Source: Corynebacterium curieae (lineage in GTDB: Bacteria > Actinomycetota > Actinomycetes > Mycobacteriales > Mycobacteriaceae). From it: DNA of 64,000 nucleotides. The stretch is taken from positions 1 through 64,000 of the forward strand of contig NZ_JAKMUU010000004.1 in assembly GCF_027570035.1 (NCBI RefSeq). Reading direction: 5' to 3'. Position numbers and translations under genes: made by a program. This document shows positions 1 through 9,065 of the stretch, piece by piece (position 1 is the stretch's first letter; every line of letters begins with the position of its first letter). The notes beneath the pieces are model-generated. The model made no database searches. It was not told the origin of the DNA and saw only the letters and a list, made by a program, of their open reading frames with translations.

Positions 1-16
1 TTTCCCCAAAACCGCG

Positions 17-44
17 AAAGGCCGCAGGCTATACACCTGCGGCC
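17..44 (-). terminator. Rho-independent terminator after tRNA-Thr
   Basis: On the minus strand a 9-bp GC-rich stem (GGCCGCAGG pairing with CCTGCGGCC, positions 20-28 and 36-44) is followed by a short T run. It lies just downstream of the tRNA-Thr gene and would end its transcript. Confidence 0.65.
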
Positions 45-51
45 ATTGTGG

Positions 52-124
52 AGCCGCCTGCGAGAATCGAACTCGCGACCTTTTCATTACGAGTGAAATG
101 CTCTACCGACTGAGCTAAGGCGGC
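52..124 (-). tRNA. tRNA-Thr (CGT)
   Basis: The minus strand folds as a 73-nt cloverleaf. The acceptor stem is GCCGCCT/AGGCGGC, the D-loop region reads TAGCTCAGTCGGTAGAGC, the anticodon loop CTCGTAA gives anticodon CGT, and the T-loop is GTTCGATTC. CCA is not encoded. It sits downstream of holB on the same strand. Confidence 0.93.
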
Positions 125-200
125 ACGCTGCTCGGCATGCGCCAGTGCAGCAAGAGAGAGTTTAACCTAGGGGCGCCGCGGAATAGAAATCGGGCCCCAC

Positions 201-1400
201 CTACAGGCACGCGCGGCGCAAGCGGCCCACTAGGCCGTCGAAGGCAATCTGCGTGCCGACGTTTTGGGTCAGCTGCTCGCGGCACAACGTGATGGCCGCC
301 TGACAGTCCAGCAAGCCCTCCTCGCTCACGCGCTGCGCAATCTCACCAGAAAGTCCAGCGAAGTCCGGGTGGGTGAGATCCACCTGCGCGCCCACCTTCT
401 GCATGAGCGCATCGCGGTAGACGCCGGAGAGATCAACAAGCACCAGATCCAGATTGTCGATCACGCGGCGCTTCGCCCGCTTTTTGTGCTGGTCCTGCAG
501 GTCCTTGATGGCGGAGCGGGCGTCGCGCTGCGCCTTGGCCGCGCCCTTGCCCTTCGCACCCACGCCGAGGGTCTGTTCCAGCTTCGCCAGCTCGGCCTCT
601 TCCTGGTCCTTATGCGACTCCTTCGCCTCCGAGTCCACCAGCTTCAGCAGCGAGGTCACCGCCTGGAAGCCTTGGGAGCCGTGGAAGACGTCCTCTGCCA
701 GGTTGATGGCCACCGCGCGGCGTTTTTGCACCGCCGGGTCGTTGACTAAGCGCCGCGCCCGGCCGACGTGGCGGAGGGAGGTAAGGGCGGCCAGGTGGGC
801 GTCGTGATCCGAAGCGCCCTCGCTGACCAGCTGGGCGGTAATGCTCTCCACCGACGGGGAGGGAATGTAGAGGTGGCGGCAGCGCGAGCGGAGGGTCTGG
901 GAGAAGTCCTCGGGGGCGTCGGAAGGAGCACACATGATGATCACGGTGCGCGCCGGCGGCTCCTCCACCGTCTTGAGCAGGGCATTCGCGCCGTTATTGT
1001 TCAGGCGGTCAGCATTATTGAAGATCACCACGCGCCAAGGGGCCACCGTGGGCAGGCTCGCCGCGCGGCCGATGACCTCGCGCACCGTATCCACGGGAAT
1101 GATGACCTCCTGTGGATCCACGAGGACCAGATCGGTGTGCTGTTTGGTTTCTAGCACCGCGCGGCAGGCCTCGCACCGGCCGCAGCCCGGCTCCTCCGGG
1201 TCCGTGCACATGAGCGCGGCCGCAAAATCGATGGCGGCCAAGGAACGGCCGGAGCCCGGCGGGCCGGTAAATAGCCAGGAATGGCTCATCGCCCGCGGGT
1301 CTGCCCCCGGCATCCCCCGAGCTGCCCGGGCGGCGCCCAGGATAGTGCGGGCCACACCTGGGGTATCTGCCAATCTTTGCGCAACGCTTCCGGTATTCAC
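201..1400 (-). CDS. holB: DNA polymerase III delta' subunit
   Basis: Clamp-loader subunit that helps load the beta clamp during replication. The 399-residue protein carries an AAA+ P-loop-like segment GPPGSGRS (about residues 46-53) in which the usual Lys is Arg, as expected for the non-ATP-hydrolysing delta' subunit. A four-cysteine zinc module follows (about residues 65, 73, 76, 79), then LLKTVEEPP and an SRC motif. I chose the GTG at 1400 because a -10 box TAGGCT (1413-1408) lies exactly 7 nt upstream, which fits a leaderless mRNA; in-frame starts further upstream would run into the divergent cyaB promoter. cyaB begins only 37 bp away on the other strand. Identification is firm; the start is inferred. 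Confidence 0.93.
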   Translation of the reverse strand: MNTGSVAQRLADTPGVARTILGAARAARGMPGADPRAMSHSWLFTGPPGSGRSLAAIDFAAALMCTDPEEPGCGRCEACRAVLETKQHTDLVLVDPQEVIIPVDTVREVIGRAASLPTVAPWRVVIFNNADRLNNNGANALLKTVEEPPARTVIIMCAPSDAPEDFSQTLRSRCRHLYIPSPSVESITAQLVSEGASDHDAHLAALTSLRHVGRARRLVNDPAVQKRRAVAINLAEDVFHGSQGFQAVTSLLKLVDSEAKESHKDQEEAELAKLEQTLGVGAKGKGAAKAQRDARSAIKDLQDQHKKRAKRRVIDNLDLVLVDLSGVYRDALMQKVGAQVDLTHPDFAGLSGEIAQRVSEEGLLDCQAAITLCREQLTQNVGTQIAFDGLVGRLRRACL

Positions 1401-1437
1401 TCGCCCTAGCCTACTGGTCTTACTAAAGTATGAAAGC

Positions 1438-2970
1438 ATGAATAGACTACTGCGCGGCGCACGATGGCTCATGGGTACCCAATGGCCGGTCTACGCCGCC
1501 TTAGTCCTTGGCGCGAACCTCATCGGTGCCATCGCGATTATGACCTTTGTCCTTTATTTCTTGCCGATGCCGGAGATTAAGGATTTTGCCGCCGAGCTGC
1601 CCAGCCTGATGGGCGTCGCCGCGGTGTACCTCATCTTTGCCGTGGTCATCGGCATCGCCGTCACCCTGCTGCTTTTCCGCCCGGTGCTGGACTGGCAGCG
1701 CAACCCGGACGAGCATGATCCGAATATGGTGCGCAACCTGGTGCTGCGCATCCCTGTCTACCAATCCGTGGTGGCGGCCGCGGTGTGGCTCATCGGCATC
1801 ATTTTGGCCGTAGTGATTTCCGGCCGGGAATCCGGCCGCCTCGGGCTCGTCGTGGGCGTGTCCGCCACCCTGGCCGAGTTGGTGGTGGTCATCTTGACCT
1901 ACCTGCAGGCAGAGCGCCTCGTGCGCCCGGTGGCCGCCCAAGCAGTGGCGCGCCGCTTTGAGGATGCCACCCTGGAGCCGCCCATCAAGTACCGCCTCAT
2001 TTCAACCTGGCTGATGACCTCCGGCGTGCCGCTGGTGGGCATCTTGCTCGTGCTCATCGCCCAGCGCACCGGGCTCTTCTCCGGCACCGCAGGAGACCTG
2101 GTTCCCGCCATCACAGCCCTGGCGCTAACCGCCCTGGGCACCGGGTTTATTGGTACTAGCTTCGCGGTGATGAGCGTGGTGGACCCGATCGTGGAGCTCC
2201 AAGACGCCATTAACCGGGTGCGCCGCGGCGAAAACAATGCCGAGGTCGATATCTATGACGGTTCCGAGCTGGGCGTGCTGCAGGCCGGTTTCAACGAAAT
2301 GATGCGCGGCCTGCGCGAGCGCCAGCGTGTGCGCGATATCTTCGGCCGCTACGTCGGCGCCGAGGTGGCGCAGCGCGCCCTAGAGGAGCGCCCCGAGTTG
2401 GGCGGCGAGGACCGCAAGGTCGCGGTGCTTTTCATTGACGTCATCGGTTCTACTACCTTCGCCGTCAACCACTCCCCCGAGGAGGTAGTGGAGGAGCTCA
2501 ATAAGTTCTTCGAGCACGTCGTCAAGGTGGTGCACCGCAACAAGGGCATCATTAATAAGTTCCAGGGCGATGCCGCGCTGGCCGTCTTTGGCGCGCCGCT
2601 CAACGTTTATGATTCCGCCTCCATGGCCCTGCAGGCCGCCCGCGAGCTGCGCGGCGAGTTGCGCGGGCTGGAGCTGCAAGCAGGCATTGGCGTGGCGGCG
2701 GGGCACGTCGTCGCCGGGCACATCGGCGGCGCGGATCGCTTCGAATACACCGTCATCGGTGACGCCGTGAACGAGGCCGCGCGCCTAACCGAGCTCGCTA
2801 AGGACACCCCGGGCCAGGTTCTTACCAACGCCGCCACGCTCAAGACCGCCAATGAGGCCGAGCAGGCCCGCTGGACTATGATGAAATCCATTGAGCTGCG
2901 CGGGCGTCACCGCATGACCCAGCTGGCTCGCCCTATCCGCGCTACCCTGGCAGAACGTTCCGAGGTATAA
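1438..2970 (+). CDS. cyaB: Membrane-bound class III adenylate cyclase
   Basis: Makes cAMP from ATP at the membrane. The 510-residue protein has about six N-terminal membrane segments, a HAMP-like linker beginning near DPIVELQDAINRV, and a C-terminal class III cyclase domain. Visible active-site features are the metal-binding Asp in FIDVIGS (about D334), Lys and Asp in NKFQGD (about D378), and the transition-state pair in VNEAARL. The same architecture is known for Rv3645 and the corynebacterial CyaB. The ATG at 1438 follows a TAAAGT box by 8 nt, so the mRNA may be leaderless. The cAMP receptor glxR lies 20 kb away in the same window. A GTG-started DUF418 gene follows after 11 bp, suggesting co-transcription. 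Confidence 0.92.
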   Translation: MNRLLRGARWLMGTQWPVYAALVLGANLIGAIAIMTFVLYFLPMPEIKDFAAELPSLMGVAAVYLIFAVVIGIAVTLLLFRPVLDWQRNPDEHDPNMVRNLVLRIPVYQSVVAAAVWLIGIILAVVISGRESGRLGLVVGVSATLAELVVVILTYLQAERLVRPVAAQAVARRFEDATLEPPIKYRLISTWLMTSGVPLVGILLVLIAQRTGLFSGTAGDLVPAITALALTALGTGFIGTSFAVMSVVDPIVELQDAINRVRRGENNAEVDIYDGSELGVLQAGFNEMMRGLRERQRVRDIFGRYVGAEVAQRALEERPELGGEDRKVAVLFIDVIGSTTFAVNHSPEEVVEELNKFFEHVVKVVHRNKGIINKFQGDAALAVFGAPLNVYDSASMALQAARELRGELRGLELQAGIGVAAGHVVAGHIGGADRFEYTVIGDAVNEAARLTELAKDTPGQVLTNAATLKTANEAEQARWTMMKSIELRGRHRMTQLARPIRATLAERSEV

Positions 2971-2981
2971 CGAGGTTTTCA

Positions 2982-4220
2982 GTGAGCTCAGCTCCACGGC
3001 CCCGCATGATCGTGCCCGATGTGGCGCGCGGCATGGCCCTTTTAGGCATCGCCATGGCCAATATGACCACGGCATGGATCATCACCACCGACCGGCCGGG
3101 CAGCTATTTCGGCGGCATCATCGATGGCAGCGCGTGGGATAAGGCGGCCGTCGTCTTCGGCGCCTTCTTTGTCCACAATCGCGGCCTGCCCATGTTTTCT
3201 ACCCTGCTCGGCTTTGGCGTGGGGCTCATTGCGATGAGTCTGTGGCGGCGTGGGTTTCCGGTGCGGGCGGCACGCGGGGTCATCGCCAAGCGCTATGCCT
3301 TCTTGGCGGCGATGGGCGCAGTGCACCTGGTGCTGCTGTTTTGGGGCGACATTATGTTCTTCTATGGCGTGGCCGGAATTATCATCGCATTCCTGCTGCG
3401 CAAGCGGGATTCTACCCTCATGCTCATTGCCTATATTTTATTTGCACTGTGCGCGCTGGGCGGGGTGGTAGCCTTCATTTCCGGCGCTATGGATCCCCTC
3501 GGCGTGGTGGCCACGGAAGGCATTGGCACCATCGAGTCTTACCCAGATCTGCTCCTCAGCCAGCTTATTACCCTGGGCAGCCAGGCCGTTGCCACGCCGA
3601 TCATTATGCTGATGTACCTGCCCGTCATGCTGGTGGGCTTTGTATGGGCGCGCCAAGGCGTGCTTGCCGACGTCCCCTCTCACCGCCCCACCCTCCTGCG
3701 CTGGGTCGCCATCGCGGTGGCCATTACCGTCGTAATCGGTACCTTATGGTCTTTGAGCACGCTGGGGGCCATCGGGCCGCGCTGGGCCAATGCGGCTAAT
3801 AATGCCAACGCTTTCATCGGCGTCTTTACCGGGCCTGGCATCCTGGCCGGGCTCGCGCTGCTGCTGCAGCCGGTGCAGGAGCGGCTTTCAGCCGGCGCGC
3901 CGCTGCCCGCAGTGCTGTGGCCCTTTGCGGCCCTGGGCAAGCGCTCCATGAGCGGCTACGTGGGGCAGTCCATTCTCTTTTTCTTCCTCGTGCACCCGTT
4001 CACGCTGAACTTCGGCCACGATCTGGGCGCCTTCGGCCAGGCCGCGCTGGCCTTCGCGGTGTGGTTGGCCACGCTTATCGGGGCGTGCGTGCTGGAAGTC
4101 TTCGACCTCCGCGGGCCGTTCGAGGCGGTGCACCGCCGGCTGTCCTACGGTCCGACGATGCAGCCGCAGCTACCGCGTGCGGCACAAGCCATCAATAAGC
4201 AGCAGGTGGCCGACAACTAG
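2982..4220 (+). CDS. DUF418 family membrane protein
   Basis: A 412-residue polytopic membrane protein. The N-terminal stretch DVARGMALLGIAMANM and the C-terminal GPFEAVHRRLSYG resemble the YeiB/DUF418 family signatures. Members are predicted transporters or acyltransferase-like membrane proteins without a settled function. The GTG start at 2982 has the ribosome site ACGAGG upstream and lies 11 bp after cyaB, so the two are probably one transcript. Its 3' end overlaps the convergent gene at 4170-4766 by 51 bp. No substrate can be inferred. Confidence 0.82.
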   Translation: MSSAPRPRMIVPDVARGMALLGIAMANMTTAWIITTDRPGSYFGGIIDGSAWDKAAVVFGAFFVHNRGLPMFSTLLGFGVGLIAMSLWRRGFPVRAARGVIAKRYAFLAAMGAVHLVLLFWGDIMFFYGVAGIIIAFLLRKRDSTLMLIAYILFALCALGGVVAFISGAMDPLGVVATEGIGTIESYPDLLLSQLITLGSQAVATPIIMLMYLPVMLVGFVWARQGVLADVPSHRPTLLRWVAIAVAITVVIGTLWSLSTLGAIGPRWANAANNANAFIGVFTGPGILAGLALLLQPVQERLSAGAPLPAVLWPFAALGKRSMSGYVGQSILFFFLVHPFTLNFGHDLGAFGQAALAFAVWLATLIGACVLEVFDLRGPFEAVHRRLSYGPTMQPQLPRAAQAINKQQVADN

Positions 4221-4766
4221 GGCGCCCGCCTCGGCCGCGCCCACCAGGCGCGCCCCCTGCTTCCGCTTACCGCGATATTCCTGCGCGAGCCCCGCGCGCA
4301 GGGCCGTCAGCCCCTCGGCCGCGACGAGCAGGTTGGCGCCGTGGCTGATGCCCTTGCCGGCATCGGTGCGCAGCGCTGGATCCCCCGCTAAAGCCGAGGT
4401 CGTGAGCACGGCTGCGCCGCCCACCGCGACCGCGGCGGCTGTCGGCTGTGTGCGAGTGGCAGCAACGCCCGCGCCCCATGCGGCCGCGCGCAGGCCCCAG
4501 CCCAGGGCATCGTTGCGCGAGCCGCGGCGATAGAGGCTCCACGCATAGGCGGCGTGGTTCGCAGTTACGGCCGCCACGCCGAGCGCCGAAGGACGGGTCA
4601 GCCGGCGGGCCTTTTCCACCTGGCCAATCGCTCCGGCTACAACTCCGGCGCCTACGGCGGGCTCTTCGCGAACCGAAGCCAAAAGCTGCGGCCGCGCGCT
4701 GATGTCGGTGACGGCGCGCCACAGGGCCGCGGCGCCTTCTTGGGTGCGGGCAAGAAAATCGTTCAT
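4170..4766 (-). CDS. Conserved hypothetical membrane protein downstream of topA
   Basis: A 198-residue Ala/Gly-rich protein with several hydrophobic stretches (around SALGVAAVTANHAAYAWSLY and AAAVAVGGAAVLTTSAL). It is not recognised as a named family; it looks like a small integral membrane protein with helices bearing Gly and Ala faces. The ATG at 4766 is preceded by AAGGTGG and overlaps the end of topA by 19 bp, so it is probably translationally coupled to topA. A GTG nine bases upstream is an alternative start. The tail overlaps the convergent DUF418 gene by 51 bp, which supports a real but compactly packed gene. Confidence 0.65.
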   Translation of the reverse strand: MNDFLARTQEGAAALWRAVTDISARPQLLASVREEPAVGAGVVAGAIGQVEKARRLTRPSALGVAAVTANHAAYAWSLYRRGSRNDALGWGLRAAAWGAGVAATRTQPTAAAVAVGGAAVLTTSALAGDPALRTDAGKGISHGANLLVAAEGLTALRAGLAQEYRGKRKQGARLVGAAEAGALVVGHLLLIDGLCRTR

Positions 4767-4784
4767 GCCCGCCACCTTACGCGG

Positions 4785-7760
4785 TTACTTCTTGCGCGAG
4801 CCGGCCTTTACCACGTTCTTCGTGCCGGGCGAAGGCTTCTTAGTTGCCTTCTTGCCAGCCTTCTTCGTGGATTTTTTGGTGGCCTTCTTGGTTGCCTTCT
4901 TCTTCGTCGTCTTCTTAGAGGACTTCTTGGTGGACTTCTTCTTGGTCTCGCCGGAGGCTTCCTTGGCGCGGCGCTCGGAAAGGAGTTCGTTCGCGCGGGC
5001 GTCGGTAAGCTGCTCCGGGTCATCGCCGCGGCGCAGGGAGGCATTGGTGGTGCCATCGGTGACATACGGGCCGAAGCGGCCGTCCTTGACGGTCATGGGC
5101 TTGCCGGAGACGTCGTTATCGCCCAGCTGCTTAATCGGCGGCTGGGCCGCAGCGCGGCCGCGACGCTTCGGCTCGGCGTAGATGCGGCGGGCCTCGTCCA
5201 AGGTGATGGTGAAGATCTGCTCTTCCTTAGCCAGCGAGCGCGAATCGGTACCCTTCTTCAGATACGGGCCATAGCGGCCGTTCTGCGCGGTGATCATCAC
5301 GCCGTCGTCCTCTCCCACCTCGCGCGGCAGGGAAAGCAGCTTGAGGGCCTCCCCCAAAGTCACGGTGGAGGGTTCCATGGAGCTAAACAGCGAAGCCGTA
5401 CCCGGCTTGAGCTTGTTCTCGATGTACTCCTTGACGCGCTTTTCTTTCTGCTTTGCGGCCGTCTTGGTTTCCCAATTCTTGGCGCGCTTGCCTTCCTCGG
5501 CGCGTTGCTTGTCTTCCTCGGCACGCTCCTTAGCGACGACCTCCTCGGCCTCACCCTCGGCCTTCTCCCGCTCATCGTCGCGGACGATTTCGGTGACATA
5601 CGGGCCGAAGCGGCCCTCCTTGGCCACGATCATGCGGCCGTTTTCCGGGTTCTCGCCCAGCTCGCGGCCGCCCTGCGGAGTGGCGAAGAGTTTTTCCGCC
5701 AACTCCTCGTTCAGGCCGTCCGGGGTGACGGTCTCAGAGAGGTTGGCGCGCTGGTACTCAATACTGCCGTCGTCGTTAGTGCCAACGGCGCGCTCGATAT
5801 ACGGGCCGTAGCGGCCTACGCGCACGAAGACATCGCGGCCTTCGGCGTCGGTATAAAGCAGTAGCGAGTTGACCTTGCGGGCATCAATGGCTTCCAGGTT
5901 GACGTCGATAAGCGACTTCAGGCCGCCGTGACGGGCAATGGAGGCCGCCTTTTGCTCGTTGGCCTCGGCATTGCCAAAGTAGAAGCCGTTAAGCCAAGCG
6001 GTGCCGTCCTCGATACCGGTGGCAATCTGGTCTAGCTCGTCTTCCATGGAAGAGGTGAAGTCATAGTCCACCAGCTCGGTGAAGTTCTCTTCCAACAGGC
6101 CCACGACGGCGAAGGCAACCCAGGAGGGCACCAGCGCATTGCCGCGCGAGACCACATAGCCGCGGTCCTGGATGGTCTTGATGATGGACGCGTAGGTGGA
6201 CGGGCGGCCGATGCCCAAATCCTCCATCTTCTTGACCAGGCTGGCTTCGGTATAGCGCGCCGGCGGGTTGGTGGAGTGGCCCTCCGCGGAAATCTCCTTG
6301 GCGGTCAGGGCGCGGCCCTCCTCCAAGTGCGGCAGGCGGGTCTCGCCCTTCTTGTCACCCTTGGCGTCATCAGCGCCGTAGGCCTTCAAGAAGCCGGGGA
6401 AGGTAATGGTGCGGCCGGTGGCGGAGAATTCCACGTCATAGCTGCCGTTATCCGTAGTGGCATTGCCCGCCACGGTGACCTTCATGGAGGTTCCCTTGGC
6501 ATCGGCCATCTGGGAGGCGACGGTGCGCTTCCAAATCAGGTCATAGAGCTTAAACTCTTCCGCATCCAACTGGCCGGAGAGCTGGCCTGGGGTGGCGAAG
6601 GACTCGCCGGCGGGGCGGATGGCCTCGTGAGCTTCTTGCGAGTTTTTGACCTTGCGGTCATACACGCGCGGGGAATCAGAAACGTACTCTGCACCATAAA
6701 TGCTGGTAGCAGAGTTGCGCGCGGCGGACAAGCCCTGCTTGGACAGCGAGGTAGAGTCCGTACGCATATAAGTAATGTGGCCGTTTTCGTACAAGCGCTG
6801 AGCAATGCGCATGGTGCGCTCGGAGGTAAAGTGCAGGCGGCGGCCGGCCTCCTGCTGCAGCGTGGAGGTCATAAACGGCGCATAGGGCTTGCGCGTATAG
6901 GGCTTGTGTTCCACCCCGGCGACCTGCATATCCGCACCGCGCAGCGCGGTTTCTAGCGCCTTGGCCTGCGGCTCGGTAATGACGATGACGTCCTTGCTCT
7001 TGACGTTTCCGCGGTCATCAAAGTCGCGGCCCAAGGCCACGCGCTTGCTATTGACGGCCGTGAGGCGGGCGTCGAAAGTAGCGGGGTTATCCGCATCCGC
7101 CGCGCCGGTATCCAAGGTGGCGGCCAGATCCCAGTAGTCGGCCGGGATGAACGCCATGCGCTCGCGCTCGCGCTCGACGATGACGCGGGTGGCCACCGAC
7201 TGCACTCGGCCTGCAGAAAGCCGCGGCATAACCTTCTTCCACAGCACCGGGGAAACCTCGTAGCCGTAGAGGCGGTCGAGGATGCGGCGGGTTTCCTGGG
7301 CGTCGATAAGGTTGTAATCCAAATCGCGGGTATTGTCCGCGGCCTCCAGGATGGCGGACTTGGTGATCTCATTGAACACCATGCGGCGCACCGGCACCTT
7401 AGGCTTTAGGACCTCCAGCAGGTGCCAGGCGATGGCCTCGCCCTCGCGGTCGGGGTCTGTTGCGAGGTAGAGCTGATCGCACTGCTTCAGCTTGGATTTT
7501 AGGTCCGCGACCTTTTTCTTCTTATCGGGGCTCACCACATACAGCGGCGCGAAGTCATCCTCCGGGTTCACGCCGAGGCGCGCCCAGGATTCCTTCTTAT
7601 ACTTAGCCGGCACGTCCGCAGCGCCGCGGGGAAGATCGCGGATATGGCCCACGGAGGCCTCCACGATGTAGTTATCTCCGAGGTAAGGCTGGATCTTCTT
7701 CGCCTTCGTCGCCGACTCGACGATCACCAAGGTCTTTCCCGGCCCGGCTGCTTCTGCCAC
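4785..7760 (-). CDS. topA: DNA topoisomerase I
   Basis: Type IA topoisomerase that relaxes negative supercoils. The 991-residue protein starts with a Toprim domain (LVIVESATKAKKI, then DPDREGEAIAWHL). The active-site tyrosine is in HITYMRTDSTSLS. The C-terminal half lacks zinc fingers and instead has repeated Topo_C modules marked by GRYGPYI, GRFGPYV, GRYGPYL and GRFGPYV, as in mycobacterial TopA. It ends in a Lys-rich tail of roughly 50 residues rich in TKK/KKST units, which probably binds DNA electrostatically. The GTG start at 7760 has AAAGGGAT upstream. The small membrane protein at 4170-4766 is likely in the same transcript. Confidence 0.96.
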   Translation of the reverse strand: MAEAAGPGKTLVIVESATKAKKIQPYLGDNYIVEASVGHIRDLPRGAADVPAKYKKESWARLGVNPEDDFAPLYVVSPDKKKKVADLKSKLKQCDQLYLATDPDREGEAIAWHLLEVLKPKVPVRRMVFNEITKSAILEAADNTRDLDYNLIDAQETRRILDRLYGYEVSPVLWKKVMPRLSAGRVQSVATRVIVERERERMAFIPADYWDLAATLDTGAADADNPATFDARLTAVNSKRVALGRDFDDRGNVKSKDVIVITEPQAKALETALRGADMQVAGVEHKPYTRKPYAPFMTSTLQQEAGRRLHFTSERTMRIAQRLYENGHITYMRTDSTSLSKQGLSAARNSATSIYGAEYVSDSPRVYDRKVKNSQEAHEAIRPAGESFATPGQLSGQLDAEEFKLYDLIWKRTVASQMADAKGTSMKVTVAGNATTDNGSYDVEFSATGRTITFPGFLKAYGADDAKGDKKGETRLPHLEEGRALTAKEISAEGHSTNPPARYTEASLVKKMEDLGIGRPSTYASIIKTIQDRGYVVSRGNALVPSWVAFAVVGLLEENFTELVDYDFTSSMEDELDQIATGIEDGTAWLNGFYFGNAEANEQKAASIARHGGLKSLIDVNLEAIDARKVNSLLLYTDAEGRDVFVRVGRYGPYIERAVGTNDDGSIEYQRANLSETVTPDGLNEELAEKLFATPQGGRELGENPENGRMIVAKEGRFGPYVTEIVRDDEREKAEGEAEEVVAKERAEEDKQRAEEGKRAKNWETKTAAKQKEKRVKEYIENKLKPGTASLFSSMEPSTVTLGEALKLLSLPREVGEDDGVMITAQNGRYGPYLKKGTDSRSLAKEEQIFTITLDEARRIYAEPKRRGRAAAQPPIKQLGDNDVSGKPMTVKDGRFGPYVTDGTTNASLRRGDDPEQLTDARANELLSERRAKEASGETKKKSTKKSSKKTTKKKATKKATKKSTKKAGKKATKKPSPGTKNVVKAGSRKK

Positions 7761-8008
7761 TTCGACTTCATCCCTTTCGATGATGCGAACAATAAGGTAT
7801 GCACGCTTTCAGCAATCGCCCCTAGCGTACACAGTTGATCTGCATTTCCTTTCTCGCACCATATACGCGGTACTGCCAAAAGGCCGTTTTCAGGGGCACT
7901 ATGTACCCCCACGGAACGGGTCTATACTGGCCTACTTAGAACGCCCAGTAGCTGTGAAAGCATTGTGGGGCACAATAGCACACCCAAGACGACGCCCGGG
8001 GAGGATTC

Positions 8009-8638
8009 ATGGTTGACACCATCACTATGTGGATCGAAACCGTCATGTCCACAGAGTGGATCTACCCGCTGGTCGGCGTGCTGATCTTTGGTGACTGCTT
8101 CTTCCCCGTCCTGCCGTCTGAAATCCCGCTCAATATGGCCGGCGCGTGGTCCGGCTCCCAAGGCTTTCCACACCTGCCCACCATGTTTTTCGTGGCACTG
8201 ATTGCCGCCATGATGGGCGATAATCTCTGCTTCCTGCTAGGCACACGGTTTATGCCCCTGCTCAAGCGCGTGCCTAAAGGCTCTAAGGCCTACGAGGGGC
8301 TGAACTGGGTAAGGCGCAATATGCGCCGCGGCGGCGGTGCGGCCATTATTATTGCCCGCTTCATTCCTTCAGCGCGCCTGTTTATGACCATCCTGCTGGG
8401 ATCAATGCGGTTCCCATGGATCGTCTTTGTTTTCTTCGACACCATCGGCGTCGCGCTCTGGGCCAGCGAGGCGCTCGCCATTGGCTACCTCGGTGGCATG
8501 GCCTTTTCCAATTCACCGGTCCTCGCCGTAGTGGTCAGCATCATCGCCGCGATCATCATCGGCGTGGGGCTACAAAAGCTGCAGAATAAGTTCACCGAAT
8601 GGTGGGATACCCGCCGCGGCTACGCAGAAACGCCGTAG
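8009..8638 (+). CDS. DedA family membrane protein
   Basis: A 209-residue integral membrane protein of the DedA (SNARE-associated, PF09335) family. It shows the family features FGDCFFPVLPSEIPLN near the N-terminus and an Arg-containing ARFIPSARLFMTILLG segment in the middle. Family members are implicated in undecaprenyl-phosphate or phospholipid flipping and in membrane homeostasis. The ATG is preceded by GGGGAGGATTC. The stop codon lies inside a three-copy 14-bp tandem repeat (8633-8674). It appears to be monocistronic. The precise lipid substrate cannot be told from the sequence. Confidence 0.86.
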   Translation: MVDTITMWIETVMSTEWIYPLVGVLIFGDCFFPVLPSEIPLNMAGAWSGSQGFPHLPTMFFVALIAAMMGDNLCFLLGTRFMPLLKRVPKGSKAYEGLNWVRRNMRRGGGAAIIIARFIPSARLFMTILLGSMRFPWIVFVFFDTIGVALWASEALAIGYLGGMAFSNSPVLAVVVSIIAAIIIGVGLQKLQNKFTEWWDTRRGYAETP

Positions 8639-8674
8639 CGGGAAGACCGTAGCGAGAAGGCCATAGCGAGGGAG
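8633..8674 (+). repeat. Three imperfect 14-bp tandem repeats at the dedA stop
   Basis: Three adjacent units, CCGTAGCGGGAAGA, CCGTAGCGAGAAGG and CCATAGCGAGGGAG, differ at only a few bases. The dedA stop codon TAG is part of the first unit. The repeat has no stem-loop with a T run, so it is not an obvious terminator. Confidence 0.75.
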
Positions 8675-8682
8675 CAGGCCGG

Positions 8683-8886
8683 CTAGAGTACGGACACGGA
8701 CTGGGCTTGATCGCCCTTCGGGCCGGAGCCTACCTCGAAGGTGACCTGCTGGTTTTCTTCCAGGGTACGGAAGCCGCTGCCCTGAATCTCGGAGTAGTGG
8801 ACGAAGATATCGCCCTCGCCGTCCGCGCGCTCGATAAAGCCGTAGCCCTTTTCAGAGTTAAACCACTTAACGGTTCCTTGTGCCAT
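8683..8886 (-). CDS. cspA: Cold-shock protein (CspA family)
   Basis: A 67-residue single OB-fold nucleic-acid-binding protein of normal family length. RNP1 ([10 protein letters not shown]) and RNP2 (DIFVHYSEI) are both present. It probably acts as an RNA chaperone. The ATG at 8886 has AAAAGGACTGC upstream and a further 180 bp of non-coding sequence before the helicase gene, enough for a structured 5' leader. It sits in the same neighbourhood as cspA (Rv3648c) next to topA in mycobacteria. Confidence 0.93.
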   Translation of the reverse strand: MAQGTVKWFNSEKGYGFIERADGEGDIFVHYSEIQGSGFRTLEENQQVTFEVGSGPKGDQAQSVSVL

Positions 8887-9065
8887 GGTGTGCAGTCCTT
8901 TTCTTGATTATCGGTGCGGCGATTCCGCACCAAGGGAGGTTTCGGTAAATGCGTCCTTTAGCAGTACCTTAAAGGGTAAACACCGCACCAAGACATCATT
9001 GGCCTCATATCAGTGTGACACGTTCCACGCCAAAGCGATAGACCAAACTCACGAGGGGGTAGAAA

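Noticed and set aside
4554..5864. A long plus-strand open frame opposite topA
   Set aside because: It is an antisense artefact of GC-rich codon bias; its product is Leu/Gly/Arg-rich without any motif, whereas the minus strand codes for a full topoisomerase.
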